From assembly GCA_007922305.1 (NCBI GenBank), contig ML677333.1, forward strand, positions 13,941,364 through 14,005,363: 64,000 bases of DNA, written 5' to 3'. The DNA comes from Dermatemys mawii (lineage: Eukaryota; Chordata; Testudines; Dermatemydidae). The translations under genes and the position numbers were made by a program. The notes below the pieces were generated by a model. The model was not told the origin of the DNA, did no database searches, and worked only from the letters and a program-made list of their open reading frames with translations. Shown piece after piece: positions 22,801-37,800 of the stretch. The number at the start of each line of letters is the position of its first letter. Within the stretch, counting starts at the first letter, position 1.

Positions 22801-25800
22801 AAGATATAGCATAGGTCTTGGCTGTGGAGTTAGGGGAGGTTTTTTGGTTAATTTTCAAAATATACCAGTACCAAGTACATAAGTCACAAGGATGACATGC
22901 TTAGGCTATTTCTATACTAGAGACCTGTACTGATACAGCTGCCCCACTGCAAGACCTCCCATGTAGCTGCTGTATGCTGATTGACATAATTAAACTTCCC
23001 ACAATGAGTGACGGTAGCTATGTTGGCAGGAAAGCATCTCCCGCTGCTGTCCATACCAGCGCTTTTGTCAGTATAACTTGTGTCAGTCAGGCGAGTTTTG
23101 TTTTGTTTTTTCCTTCACACCCATGAGAGACATAAGTTTTACCAACAGAAGTGCTAGCCCTATTCTCTCCAGAGAGGAGTTCAAGATATCTGGGCAGTTA
23201 CTTTAATTCAATAAGCAAGATCAGTACTTAAAAAAAATAAAAAAATAAGTCAACTGTTGTACAGAAAATGTAATGTTGATTTTAGAAAAGGGCACCAGGA
23301 ACTTGGATGGCCCAATATTGAGATGACATATTCCTAAAAAGTCAGTGCCTCTTTGCAAAATTTCATTGAACAAACTTGCAGCTGTTCTCTGTTTAGCCCC
23401 TGGCAGACAATGTCAAGGAAGTAAAAAATACCACATACTAGAGGGCAGAGACACTTTTATAAGTGAAAACAAAGTTAGAGAAATTACTAAACAGGAATTC
23501 CTTATGAAGATTTAAGTCATAGAAAAGAAGCTACTTGTCAGTTATCAACATTCCATTTAAGAACTACTACTGTAAGTGAATGTCAATCACGCCCTATGAC
23601 TGCACTCTAACACCATTTCTTTGAGATCTGGAATTTAAATTCAAAATATAGTTAGAACTACAGTATGTTATAAGTTTATGCTGAATTATTCTAGAAATAC
23701 TAGATTCAAAGTGATTTTAAAATGAAGACATTAAAGAATGTCTCTCTCTAAATTAGAATTATTGCAACATTTCTAACAGTTTTAAGGTGATTTTAGAAAG
23801 TTATCTTGTCTAATATGTTTTATTCTGATCGTCTGTGCACCCTTCTGTCAATCTGACATCACTGAATCACAAATAAATATATAACTGAGATGTCCACACT
23901 GGGATCAGAATGAGGCAGTTTTCCAATTACTGTCCAAACTGTATGGACAGTAAAATATTCCTCGCCCTCTCCCCCCGGGAGAACTGTGTTAGCCAACTGC
24001 ACTACAGGACCAGCCTATATTTGCCTGGGGCAAGACGTATTTTGATGCAGTTTAAACACAGTACTTACTAAACATGGTTCTACCAGATCAAATGTTGTTA
24101 CAAAACTGTTTTTAAAGAATTCTCACAGCCCTAATATAAAGGGCCCATTAAAAGTTGGATGCATATCAACTAAGCCTAAGATTTAGTTAGGGGTATTTTG
24201 GGGGAAAAAAGTCTTGGATAGGTCACAGGCAGTAAAAAAAAATTCATGGCCCGTGACCCGTCCCTGACTTCTACGAAAAATACCCCTGACTAAATCTCTA
24301 CTTCTGGGGCCCCTGATCCAGCCGCCCTGGGACCACTGCTGCTCACGCAGTTCCTAAGGCACCCCCAGGTCCGCTGCTTGGGCCCTCCTCAAGCCAGCCA
24401 CATCAGCCACTGTTCCGGTGATCCCCAGAGCCAGCTGCCCAGGGCTGCCCACCCAGTGGCTGGTGCAGGACTGCTGCTCAGATGCTCCCCGGGACCGCCC
24501 GCAGGACCGCTGATTGGGCAGTCCCCGGGAGCAGCTACACCAGCCAATGCTTTCGCAGTCCCGAGCAGCTGCACCAGCCAACGCTTGCACAGTCCTGAGC
24601 AGTGCATTCCCAAGCAATGCAATGGCCAGAGCAGTGACTCCAGGATGGCGTCCAGGACCACTGTTTGGGCATCCCTGGGGTCTCCCCCAGGACCAGTGCT
24701 TGGGCGGTCTGTTGGACCAACTGTTGCTCAGGCAGACCTGGGAGCCAGCTGGCTCCAGGCCTCCCGAGTAACAGCCACTGTGCTGGCACCAGGTCACTCC
24801 AGAAGCAGCTGCTTGCATGGCCCTGCAGTCAGCCACATCAGCCACTGTGGAAGTCATGGAGGTCACAGAAAGTCACAGAATCCGTGACTTCCATGACCTC
24901 CGTGAAAGAATCGCAGCCTTATTGATCACTCACAGCTGTTAACCTAAGTGCCATGTTCTCCATTCTAAATATAGAAAATATCACAAACACTGCAATGAAG
25001 GTAAACGTTGTGTGGGAAAACAATTTTTGTATGACACCTACTCCAAGAGCCTGTGTTTGAGAATATTTTTTATGGCAGTTCTAACACCTTTTGGCTCGTC
25101 CACACTCATTTTATGAAGTGCTGTTCAGAATTTAGAATAAACTGTTTAAACAAAGTTTCAAACACTTTCCTATTGCAAAAACAGATGGGGCTTATAGTCT
25201 CTATCCCTTTAAATATGGTAATCCAAGTGTGAATAAGCTCTCAGATCTGTGTGTAATATGAAAAAAATAATATGTCAAGGCCACAAAACAGAGGTGCAAA
25301 ACACAACCTGGTTACAATTTTGGTCTTGTCAACATAGCTAGATTTAGCCTGGTTTGGACGGCATTACTGTATTCTTCTACAGCCATGTGAAGTCTACCAT
25401 GTTGAAACTGTAGTCTTACTTGTTGAGAGGAATACAAAAAATAAACAGCACATTGAATGTTAGCAATATATTGTTTTAGTGTTAAACTATTTGAAACATA
25501 CATAGAAACATTTTAAAATGTTATTTTAACCACAGTGTCCCTTTAAGATTAATTAATTACAAGGTTATGCACTGAATGTGCCAAATAGCAATAAGAATAT
25601 TTTTGGTGCTATAATACAAATCCTCAAAGAAAAAGGAAGCAGTGGTTCCAACTCACAGTCGATTCTGCCTTCAAATGCAGCAAATGCAACAGACTGCCAC
25701 TCTCGTGTGGGGCTCTATAGCCACAACAGACGCTGCATGACTAATAGCTGAACATTCCCCATGGGCGCATATCCATCGTCTCCTGAGACTAACGGACGCC

Positions 25801-28800
25801 AACGAATACAAATCCCTTAGAAACTGTCTGGTTGCCTGATGTACTGCCTAAGCACATATCACAGGGGTGGAGCACTTTGGGGCAAAACCAAAAAGAAAAA
25901 AATAAAGGTGGGGCATTTAGCATGACCAACATTCTATTGTTTGAAACATTCATGAAATACCTATAAAAATTAAAATGGCAAGCCTGAATATTAGCACAAA
26001 TACTAGGCATATTTTTTCTTCTCAATTTGGTCTGTCACTGAGTCTATGTCTATATTTTCTTGCATACAAAAATATGTTAAAGACAATTATTTAGGTAAAG
26101 CAAATAAAAGCTAGAAAATGCCAGTTTTATGGTTTGTATTGCTGCTGATGGTCTGGCAGTAGTGCAAGCCTGGATCTTTAGAGTATTCATTCAGTTATTA
26201 GGCAAGCTATCAGTCTCCTGATGAATACTTCTCTCATTTGTATAACTGCAATATTTATCTATTTACAACTCAGCTAAATCTGAAAATAATTTCATGGGTC
26301 AAAGAAAAGGCACTTGACACTAGAACTTTCTCCCTCACAAATTTCAAACACTTGCTACAAACAGAGCTATTAGAGACTCTCAAAAAAATGGCTGCAAGAA
26401 ACTTCTATCATGGAAAGTGAGGCAACCTAAATATAGGATCACTACCAGCTCTACATATAATTCAACTAGTTAACAAGCAAGCAACCTAAATTAAAATAAA
26501 CATTCATTACTTAAAACAGCAGCAAATATTTCACAGAGACTATTCATACCTTAAGAGATCCGATAATGTCATTGGTTCTCTCACCCAGAGTAATGCAAGA
26601 TAGCAGAATGAAAGAGTCATTGGCATAGACATTCTTAAGTTCCCTTTTTTCCTCTTAAGTAAATACGAGCCACCATTTACTGAACCAGAGCAGACAGATG
26701 CGGTTTCTCCTGCTAATAATTAAAAAGTTACATATAAAATAAGTTTGTAGACAAAATATGCTACACTGAACATGAAAATATGCAGAGACCAGGAGAAACT
26801 GATCATCCAACAATCTGTGCTTAGCCAATAGAGGTAGTTTCAAATCAAACCTTTGGTGTTAGTGTTCTAAATAGCTTAACTCTCAAAGTACCTCTTACTG
26901 CAACACAAGACTAACAAGCTGGCTCTCTGAGAACCAGTGCCAATGCAGTGCCACACACTCGCTAATAAGAGATCTGTCTGGGTAAGTAACAAATATTTGA
27001 GCAACTAGGAACGGGAGATGGGATGTATCATTTGATGATTACCTGTTCTGTTCATTCCCTGTGAAGCACCTGGCATTGGCCACTGTCAGAAGACAGGACA
27101 CTGGGCCAGATGGACTTTGGTCTAATCCAGTAGGGCCATTCTCTAAGGGAAATTCCCAATGGCACACCAGAAAAACCGTGCACGTCGCCTTGAGATAACA
27201 GTCCAATGTAACGCGTTATATTCAAATTCACAATAAAGTAGCACTCTGGGGGGCGGGGCTATTTTACCACATTATATCCAAATTCATGTTACTGCAAGCT
27301 GGTTTCTCTGCACCTCTCCCCTTCTCCCGTTCTTTGCTGCAACCTCCCCACCCCGGCCCAGCTCACGTCTGCTCTGCCTCCTCCCCCCAGCGCACCGCTG
27401 CTCCACTTGTCCCCCCTCCCTGGCTTGCCACGCCAAACAGCTGATTGGCGCAGCAAGCCTGGGAGGGAGAAAGGGAGGGGACGAAGGGGAGGTAAGCAGG
27501 GGCGGGGAGCGGTTCCTCTGCGCCCCCTGCCCTTTGGATGGGTGGGGGTTCTGAGGGATCAGTCAGGGGGCGGGAAGTAGGCTGGGGTTGGATAGGGGGC
27601 AGGGCCAGGCTGTTCGGGGAGGCACAGCCTTCCCTACCCTGACAGAACGCGGTAAGATTTTTTTGGCACCAGAGGACCGCGTTATGTCGGGGTAGAGTGT
27701 ACTTAACTCTTATACATCACTTTACCAACATTAACTGATCCTTCACAACATCCCATGAGGTAGGTATAAGTATTATCCTAATTGTACATATGGGATATCA
27801 AGGAAGAAAGGATAAGTGATTTGTTGAAGCTGAATGTGTCACAGTTGGGGATTAGAACTCAGCAGTTCCTGGCTCTCAGAAGTGTCCTCATAAGAGAGAA
27901 TTATATTTTTATCTGCGGCATTAAAGATGCCACAAAGACATTTAAAATAGAGTTATCAAGGAATTGACTCCCCAGTGCATGCCTGGTAAAAACTGGGAAA
28001 GTCAACACAAAATCTATCCTAGAATGTCTATTGTGTACATGCGAGTCACAGAACAAAAGCATGAATGTCAGGTAATCCTTTCAGTCATCAGTTTCACCTT
28101 TTATGTTAAAGCTGTGCCTAAAGGAGGTCTCGTGGTTGAATCTTCATTGCTAACCTTATATATGGCTTGATTTAAAAGAATCCTCCTGTTCTATTTGTAG
28201 CTCTCTTGATGACATAGCAGCTTTCCTTTCATTTGTTTCAGGTTATGAAGGGCACACTGCTCAGTCAGCACTAAACCTCACACAACATACAATTAAACAT
28301 TATAACAACTTAAGAATTTAATAGGCTTCTCAAACAACGACTACACTGCACCAAATGGAATGTTAGCCTATTATCCCCAGATAAACATAACAATGACAAA
28401 ATGTTCATTAATTAGAAAATAATTTTAAAATGGTACCCAAATCCCCCTCAGCAAGCCATCAATAATTCAAAGAAGCAGTACAGAAAAAATGTAATTATAC
28501 ACAATTTATGAGTAGCCAATGCATAGGAAAAAAATGCAATACTGCTCACTTGGACCAACTTCCATTATACAAATGACAGCTACTCTGTCCATATGATCTC
28601 TTAGACAGCTATCAAAAATGTACAGGTAATTTTATGTTGCTGCATTCAACAATATTGACTTTAAAAGTACTTTTACAAAAACAGATACAATCACTTAAAA
28701 AAAAATCTGGACTCCATTTTTGTAATACACAGTGTGAAACAATGATAAGCTAGGAATACTCCTGAGGGCATTCTGAATCAAAAAAATAGAAATGCTTCAA

Positions 28801-31800
28801 AATTCTGCTTTTTTTTTTATTTGTCAAACAAATGTGGAGGCTCCAGTATGGCATTGGGGAGCACAGGCCACTGGCTGCACAGAGGTGGGAGATCACTGTG
28901 CAACTTCTCCCCAGGACACACTCAGTGGTGAGGCAGCACCCAACCCTGACACAGCGTAAGGACCAGGCCTGCCCCAGAAACACCCCAGAGCCCTACTCCT
29001 CTGTGCCAGGTACACCAAGTGTGGGCAGACAGACTCACCAAGGCAGGATCCAAATGTGGAGAGGCTTAGCATGGGGGGATCCAGGTGTGGGTTGAGATGG
29101 TTCTGTGTGGTGCAGACAGCACAGTGTGAGAACTGGGTGTCGGGTGGGGGAAGAGGGATCTGGATGCACAGGGGCTTGTTGGGAGGTTCTGGGTGCAATG
29201 GGCCTTGGCAAGGGGGTCCAGGTGAAAGCGGTTGTGGCACAGCAGGGGTGGTCTAGGTGTGGGGGTTCCACATGCTGGGGGGAGTGGGGTTCAGTGGGGT
29301 GGGGATCCAGATGCATCTGGTTAGGGCTCAGTGGGAGTGGGGATCCGGGTGGCTTGTTAGGGCGGTCCTGAGTCAGTGGAGGTGAGGCTTGGCGGGAGGG
29401 ATTGGTATGAGGGGGCTGGGTGGATGGGGAAGAAGCTCTATGTATAGAGATCCTCCCCCTGCAGCTGAGGAGCTATGCGAGCAGGAAGCACGGGGGTATT
29501 AGGTTGGAGGGGGAGGGGGACGAAGGTTTGCAAAAACTTCCTGCAGCTGAGGGAGAAATCTGGGGATGTCATGCAGGGGAAGAGGAAGTTCCGCCCTCCC
29601 CAGCTCAGCCGGGGCTAGCAGCTGAGCCCAGAACAGGGTAGGAGCCATCAGCCATGTCTTCCCCAGTCCTCCCTGCTACCCCACAGTGATTTACGTCACT
29701 GCCAGCTGCCCTGGGTATCCAAAACATACTGCTGGGAGGGTCTTGTGGCTTCCGTTTGCTTCCCCAGCAGAAAGTCATTTTTCTGCAGGGAAGCAAAGAA
29801 ATCTGCAGGGGACATAAATTCAGCCCATGTGCAGTGGCACAGAATTCCCTCAAGAGTACAGGAAGGATCTGGAAATTAATTGCCTTCCTCAAAATTATCT
29901 GTTACTCTACAACTGCTATAAAAAGGTAAATGTTACTGCAGAAAGGAACCATTCTTAATGGCTGAAGGAACTAAGGAAGGAAGAAGCTATACAGACAATG
30001 TGAATTGTAAAGCAACCTGTTGGAACATTTATAACAGGAAATGATCACTAAAAACTTTGCCCTGCATATTATTTGTATAGTGCCAGTGTGCTGCGTGAAT
30101 ACAGAAGATGACAAAAATCCCTGCTTTGAAGACCCTGCAACTGAAGTAGAAAATGTATAGACATAGGATGGGAAATGAGATAACACATGTTGTTAATGAA
30201 TGGAAAAGCTAAGCATGTGTTTTAATTGTTTCCATTATTTCTGTTTGGATTTTTTTTTCTTTTATAAATTTGTTATTCTTGTTGTTCTTTACTGAAGGGA
30301 AAACTAGAGTTTATAGGTTTCAGAAGATCTGCATTTTATGAGAAGACCAGATGGAAGAGCACAGGAAAGAATGAATGATGAGATTCCAGGCATATGAGGC
30401 GGCATAAAAGGAGACAAATATGTGAATAGGAGCAAGACAAACATGGCAGCAGCATCTGACATAGGGCAAAATAGAGGTGGCAGTGGAGAAGCAGAAGGAG
30501 ATACAGAGATTTGTGAAAATAGGTTATGGACAAGAGTGGAGTGGACATAAAACTTCAAATCTATTTAGATGCTTTTATGTCCAACATCAGATACTGTGAT
30601 ATTTCTGACTTTTATCCAAACAGTGCCCCCACCCCTCCAATTTTGTATTGGGTTTTAGTTAGAAGGGTTAGTATACTGCATATTAAGTGTCTAGTAAAAT
30701 TTCCAGGTCTGTGAGTGGATAGTGGAGATTGATGGGAAGTTAGAAAAAATGAATTATGGTAGAAAGAGTTATGGGGGGAGAAGAACATACAGACAGAAAA
30801 TATAGAAGAGAAACCAGAGGGTATAATGAAAGGGGGGGAAAAAAGGGAAAGAAAAAAACAACACAACACATTCTTTGCCTATAGGAAAGATAAAGTTAAC
30901 TACAGCCAGAAATTGAAAGAAGACAGAACAGAAGTAAGGCGCACAATAAACTATATTTTTGAAAATGTAATAGAGATACGAGTGACAAGATTATTACTAA
31001 CTACACAAAATGTTTGTTCCTTAAAATCGCAGTACTTTTGAAGGCATAGTCTTGAGGGGCATGCTGGCTCATTATTTTTCTACTCTGAGTAGCAGTCATG
31101 AGATAAAGTTTAGCCCTGTCCATAACCATCCTCATCACCCCTCCTAAACAAAACTAAATAATTTCTCCTCTTCCTCCCACCCCAAAAGAAAACACACTGT
31201 AAAAACAGAACTTTTTTCAGCGACCCTCATGTTTCATGTGCCTGTCTAGCCTTTAACTCCTTTGAGAGGAACCATGACTATTTATATGACTAGTACAGTG
31301 CAGACTACACTGTTGATAAATACGAGGGAAATCCTCCATCTACATTTTCTACCTCAACATAAGCAACAAATCCTTCTGATTAGTACTAAATGAACAGTCA
31401 TTTTTAAAACTCATCCTAACAATATAGAACAGTAACTTCCAATTATATTTGTTCCTACCTGAGGCTTTGCCCATGGAAGAAATATATCCAAAGCTGCTTT
31501 CTGTCTGTAAATCTCCATCGCTTTCAGAGAAAGATGACAAGCCATGAATACTTATTCTCTCTGGTTCGCTGTCCACATCTGTACTGACATCAGATATCTG
31601 TTTTTTTAAATAAGTTACAGTTTTATCCAATTTTAGTTCTAATGCAATAGTTTGACCTGTAAAAGCTCAATAATGTCTCAATTAGCAAACATGCAATTGA
31701 CAGTCTAGGTGTAAGGTAAAGCAAGTCGTATCCAGAATGTTTTTGCTTTTAATCGTGTAAATTCATACCATTAGAAACCACCCTTTCAAAAAGCCTTCCT

Positions 31801-34800
31801 CATTTCCATAGTGTGGTTGTCAGAACAAAATAGTTCCAATGATTAGATAGCCATCCCAACCTACTGCCCAGGAGGTATCCAATACACAGAATAATAAATA
31901 TTCATGAAAAACGCAATCTGAGAAGGGGGAAGTCTGTTAGATTTGGAGTGTATTGGAAAATTCTGGAACTAAATAATTTCTAACTAGCTCTATAACCGGT
32001 GAGAGATCAGATAACTCCACGGGAGTGGCTCTTCCAAACAGAGGTTTAAAGAGAATCACTCTTGACACAAAATACTTGCATGACCACCAGGATTCACATC
32101 TGCAAATACTCTCTCCTATGGATCACAAGTCAAGATAGCTCTTTAGGGTATAGCCCCTCAGGCTCAAGCTTAACCCTCTTCCATCAACACACAAATCATA
32201 CTAACCCAGGGCTTGGACCCATGGTCTCAGGCCTTACAGGAGTGTAGGGTCCGAGCCTAAATGAAGCCCAGACCCAGGGTTCAAGCCCTACTGCTCTTCA
32301 GTGTAGACGCAGCACTACTGGACATGTGCTCTGCAAGTCTGCCAAAAATCACCCTACTGGTTAACCTTCTTTGTCCTCTGGATAGTCAAGTGTGGTCTCA
32401 CTGGACAGTCAAGTTTTCCCACACTCCCACCAACAAAGGGTTAGAGCAACTATTTTGACATGGCACTAGAAAGTCTGGGATATGTGTAGCTGGACTCAGA
32501 CCTGCATAATGCAGTGTAGACACTGAAACCGCAGGTGGGGACCTAGGATTCAACAACTCCTAACCTGGGATTACAAATAAGTGTAGAGGCTCAAGCGGTA
32601 TGTTAACAAACCCAGGGTCTGCTAACTCCCACAAGGGAAGGATGACAGAGCTTGTGCTCCACCCTGAGTCTGAATATCTACATCTCAGTTAAGCAGCCCC
32701 ATAGCCTGAGCCTAAGTCAGCTAACACAGGCCAGCCTCAGGTGTTGTACTGAAGCGTAGCTATAACCATAACATAAATTGTTTCTATGCCATCATTTGTG
32801 GATTGTGTCAGGGTCAACACAGCTCTAGAAATATAGTGCATTGTAATTTGTGCTCCATCTGCTGGCTGGCTACACAATAGCAAAGCAAGATATTAAAAAT
32901 GAACAGTTTTCCATCAGCACAACAGCAGATATTTTCTTAAAATGGCAAAATATATTTAGAAGATGGCCCTCACTAAAATGAGCAAGTTGTATGCATAGCT
33001 TGAACAACAAAAAAACATTTTAAAAAATCAATGCAAAATCATTTGTTTAACAGCTATGAACTTCACTTACAGATAATGCTTTGCTAGTATAATTCACTGG
33101 TGTGGTGCAATATGCCTGCTTGCTCTTCTGAAGGTAACATCTCCAGAAATTGCATAGAATTTCATCCTGATAAGCATAAGAATGAATGATTAGTCTATAT
33201 CTTAAAATCACATGTCTGCAAAAACAAATTGTGACTTTACAATTCAAGAATCTTGAAAAATATTCTGTGCCTGCTTTCATTAAAACCCTGTTTACAAAAT
33301 TATAAAATTACTTTTACTATTCTTGGTAAAATTTTATTTTCATAGATTTCTTCCTCAGCTCCTCATCTATTGGCCCATTTCCTGTCAGTTTTTGGGAGAG
33401 AATTATTCTACCTATCTTATCAAATAATTATACTATTGAAGTACAACTCATAAAGACTATATGTACCAATACAAAACCTTATGCTGAGGTCAACATACCT
33501 TCATCTGTGGACACACTCCTAAAGTCTGCAGAGCTTCAGCTTGCTTCTTGAGTATGCACTGAAAACCTTCACAAACATACCATTCCCAGCCTTTATCTAA
33601 AGAGCAACAAATAAAAATTGTTTTGGTTGTTCTGGTTTAATATATTAAAGTGCAGATATGTAAATCTCTTGGTGCAGGGACTAAGGACTTGTTTTAAATA
33701 AGAAATCCCAGATGCTGGAGCCAAAAGTCAAAAACATACTAGGTGATTAAAGTACCTCAATAAGTCAGTGAAATTTAGAATCTTAAATTAAGAAAAACCC
33801 AAACTACAACAGTGTCCCCATACACTTCCAAAGAACCAAAATAGTTGTAGTAAAGTGAGAGTTATCAATATGGTGTTTGTAATATACGTTATGACTGTTA
33901 TGTAAATTTTAAAATACAACACAAAAGATACCAAACATGAAGGAAAAAATAGGTGTGCTTATTCCTCTCCCTTTTCCAGCATGGAAAACTAGAACCCACT
34001 GCAGTAGTGAACGGGGGAGAAAAAAGTATTTGTTCTTTATATATTCAGTATGATTGTCTCCTATGTTACATCCCTTCGTATGTTCTACACAGTTTCTTCC
34101 TTCATTATCTCCTGAATTCAACTCTTATGAATTTTAATTGTGCTTTTACTTTTGTGTTCATCCATCACTTCTACACTGGGTTTTATTCTTCTGAATTTTC
34201 TCTGTTTATCCACTTTCTCATTTCCCCCATGCCATTCACCATTTTTTTCCTTCTACCTTTGTGCTATGTAAATGTCCTTCTTTCCTCTCTATGCCAAGTG
34301 CCTGCCTCAGTTTCTTCTTCATGATCTATTTCATCCACAAATGATTCTCCCCTCCAACAACTTCCTTTCTCCTCGACCTACAGTTGGGGCTTATCTAAAC
34401 ATAATTTTTATCCTGCTTTAACTATGCCAGTGTTATACCCAGGAGTGTACCACTAACTTTTGTGGTTTCAATGTGCTTATAGCGGTATGGCTAATTGCAG
34501 TAAACTTAGGGGAATAAACTTGTATTAGCATAAGGCACCTTTATAATGGTATATAACTGCATTCACATTAGGGGCTAGAACAATCTAACTTTTTTTTTTT
34601 AATCATATCCCTAACAGAAATACTTAAAATTGAACTGAACAAAAATTGTGTCTCGATCAGGTCATAGGAGCCAGAAAAGGCTGAAGGGAGCAGAGCCACA
34701 AAGGTTGCTCCTTTTCCTAATCTTTAGCACTTCAATCTGAACACAGCGTTCTACCACCACTTTCACAGTGCCACGGCAGACAGTATAACAGCACTAAGAT

Positions 34801-37800
34801 TCTTTTTAAAATCAGATTTTTTTTTTTACGTATTTTAATGTAAGTGACCAAGACAACAGAGTAAATGACCGCCAAAACCTCACAGTACGCTTATCCAGTT
34901 TCAGCAATAGCTTTACAATAGGTATAACAGCATATATTCATAGGACTATTGCTAGGAACCTCCAGAGCACAATTTAAAGACAGTTACTATTTTAGAGGAT
35001 TGGGCCAAAATAAATCTGATGAGGTTCAACAAGGACAAACACAGAGTCCTTAGGATGGAAGAATCCCATGCACTCCTACAGACTAAGGACCGAGTGGCTA
35101 GGCAGCAATTCTGCAGAAAGAGACCTAAGGTTTACAGTGGACAAGAAGCTGGAGATGAATCAACAGTGTTGCCAAGAAGGCTAATGGCATTTGGGCTGTA
35201 TAAGTAAGAGCACTGCCAGCAGATCGAGGGATGTGATCATTTCCTGCTATTCAGTATTGGTGAGGCCTCATTTGGAGTATGTGTCCACACTACAAGAAAG
35301 ATGTGGAAGAATTGGAAGGAGTCCAGCAGAGGGCAACAAAAATGACTAGGGGGCTGGAGCACGACTTGTAAGGAGAGGCTGAAGGAACTGGGATTGTTTA
35401 GTCTGCAGAAGAGAAGAATAAGGGGGGGGATTTGATAGCTGCTCTCAACTACTTGAAAGGGGGTTCCAAAGAGGATAGACCTAGACTGTTCTCACTGGTA
35501 GCAGATGACAGAACAAGCAGCAATGGTCTCAAGTTGCAGTGCGGGGAAGTTTAGGTGGTACAGTATATTAGGAAAAACATTTCCACTAGGAGGGTGGTGA
35601 AGCACTGGAATGGGTTACCTAGGGAGGTGGTGGAATCTCCTTCCTTAGAGGTTTTTAAGGTCAGGCTTGACAAAGCCTTGTCTGGGATGATTTAATTGGG
35701 GATCAGTCCTGCTTTGAGCAGGGGGTTGGACTCGATGAGGTCCCTTCCAACCCTGATATTCTATGGATTTCTACACCTCCTGTTGAAAGCACTTTTCAGC
35801 ATGAGACTAGACATTTAACACACAGAAGTTGTACCAGTTTACTTAATCAGTTTAACTGGTACAACTTTGTGCATGGAAACTCTTTTACACTGGCTTAAAC
35901 CTGGCTTACATTAGTGCATCACTGTTCAATTACAGATTCAAGCAAGTATAATGTAAACCAAGTTTTAACCCATATAAGAACGTATAAACACAAAATTGGA
36001 CTAGTTTAATATTACTCCTTTAATTAAACTAATGCAGCAAGTGTCTAGAGTAGGCCCAGCAAGAACAAAAGGGTCATTTTCAGCTCAGTTCTGTTTGTAT
36101 GGTCCTATAGAAAAACACATTTGCTCACACCAGCCAACTTGTAAGTAGTACCAGAAAATGAAGAGTTACACACAACTAGAAAGATATGTTACACAAAATG
36201 TAGACTTCATATATAGACAAAAGTAAACATACCTATTTTTTTTCTCTTTCTAAAACCTCTGGAGATGGACTGGATCTTTGCATTAGGAACACCATCATAA
36301 GTTAACACCTCTTTAGTTCTCTATAAGAGAATTGATAAAAATGTAATGTTCACAAGAGAACAGCAAGCCTTGCTTACATGGACTGCCTCTGCTGTATAAC
36401 TTAATTGGAGAATTCCTTCTAATCATTACACCTGAGAAAAGACTAAGGGTATGTCTACACTACAAACTTGTGTCAATTTTGTTAAGGTCGATTTTGTAAA
36501 GCAGACTGTATAAAATTGATTTTGTGCGTCCACACTAAACACAGTAAGTCAGCATTGTTCGTCCACACTACAGTGGTAAGCGTCGACATAGCAAGTGGTG
36601 CACTGTGGGTACCTATCCCACAGTTCCCGGAGTCCCAGCAGGCACCATTTCCAGTGGTGCACTGTGGGTAGCTATCCCACAGTTCCCGGAGTCCCAGCAG
36701 ATGCCATTTTGAGCTTTCTCCGTTCCCAAACCCACCCACCCCGCAGTGCCCCTCCCGCTGTGAAAGCAACTGCAAACAGTCATTTTGTGACTGCGAACAG
36801 TCACAGCCCCGCTGTGAAAGCAACTGCAAACAGTCATTTCGCACGCTTTTGCTGCCTGAGCTGACGCCATAGCAGTGCAAGCATGGAGCCTGCTCAGGTA
36901 ACCGCTGCAGTAATGGCCATTGTGAATACCTCGTGCATTGTTGTGGACTTTATGCTGCATCGTATGCACAAGAATGCGATCAGGAGATGACTGCGCTATC
37001 CAGAGAGTGAAGACAGTGATGAGGACATCATGGACATGGACACTGACTTTTTTGAAAGTAAGGGGCCTGACAACCTGGCAATTCTGGTGGCAATGGGGCA
37101 GGCTCATGCTCCGGAACGCCGAATCTGGGCCAGGGAAACAAGCACTGACTGGTGGGATCACATAGTGCTGCGGGTCTGGGATAACTCGCCGTGACTCAGA
37201 AACTTTTGCATGCGTAAGGGCACGTTCATGGAACTTTGTGACTTGCTTTCCCCTGCCCTCCAGCGCGAGAATATCAAAATGAGAGCAGACCTCACAGTTC
37301 ACAAGCGAGTGGCGATAGCCCTGTGGAAACTTGCAACGCCAGACAGCTACCGGTCAGTCGCGAATCAATTTGGAGTGGGTAAATCTACAGTGCGGGCTGC
37401 TGTGATGCAAATATCCAGGGCAATCATTGATCTGCTGCTACCCAGGGTTGTGTGTCTGGGAAACGTGCAGGCTATAGTAGATGGCTTTGCTGCGCTGGGA
37501 TTCCCTAACTGTGGGGGGGGGCTACAGATGGCACTCATATCCCTATCTTGGCACCAGACAACGAGGGCGCAGAGTACAGAAACCGCAAGGGGTATTGTTC
37601 AATGGTCATGCAAGCACTGGTTGACCACAAGGGATGTTTCACCTACGTGTGGGATGGCCGGGAAAGGTCCATGAGGCTCGTATGTTCAGGAACTCTAGAC
37701 TGTACAGGCAGCTGACGCAAGGGACCTTCTTCCCAGACCAGAAAATTACTGTGGGGGGTGTTGAGATGCCGATCGTTATCCTTGGGGACCCAGCCTACCC

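Noticed and set aside
24354..24925. 170-codon frames on both strands
   Set aside because: They are in the repetitive GC-rich interior of a DNA element, open on both strands at once.
29035..29371. Gly/Pro-rich frames on both strands
   Set aside because: They come from the repeated G-rich units of the 28757-29858 element.
33953..34324. 123-codon plus-strand frame, hydrophobic
   Set aside because: The sequence is pyrimidine-rich and the frame runs antisense inside a TAF1B intron; hydrophobicity follows from T-rich codons and no family is recognised.
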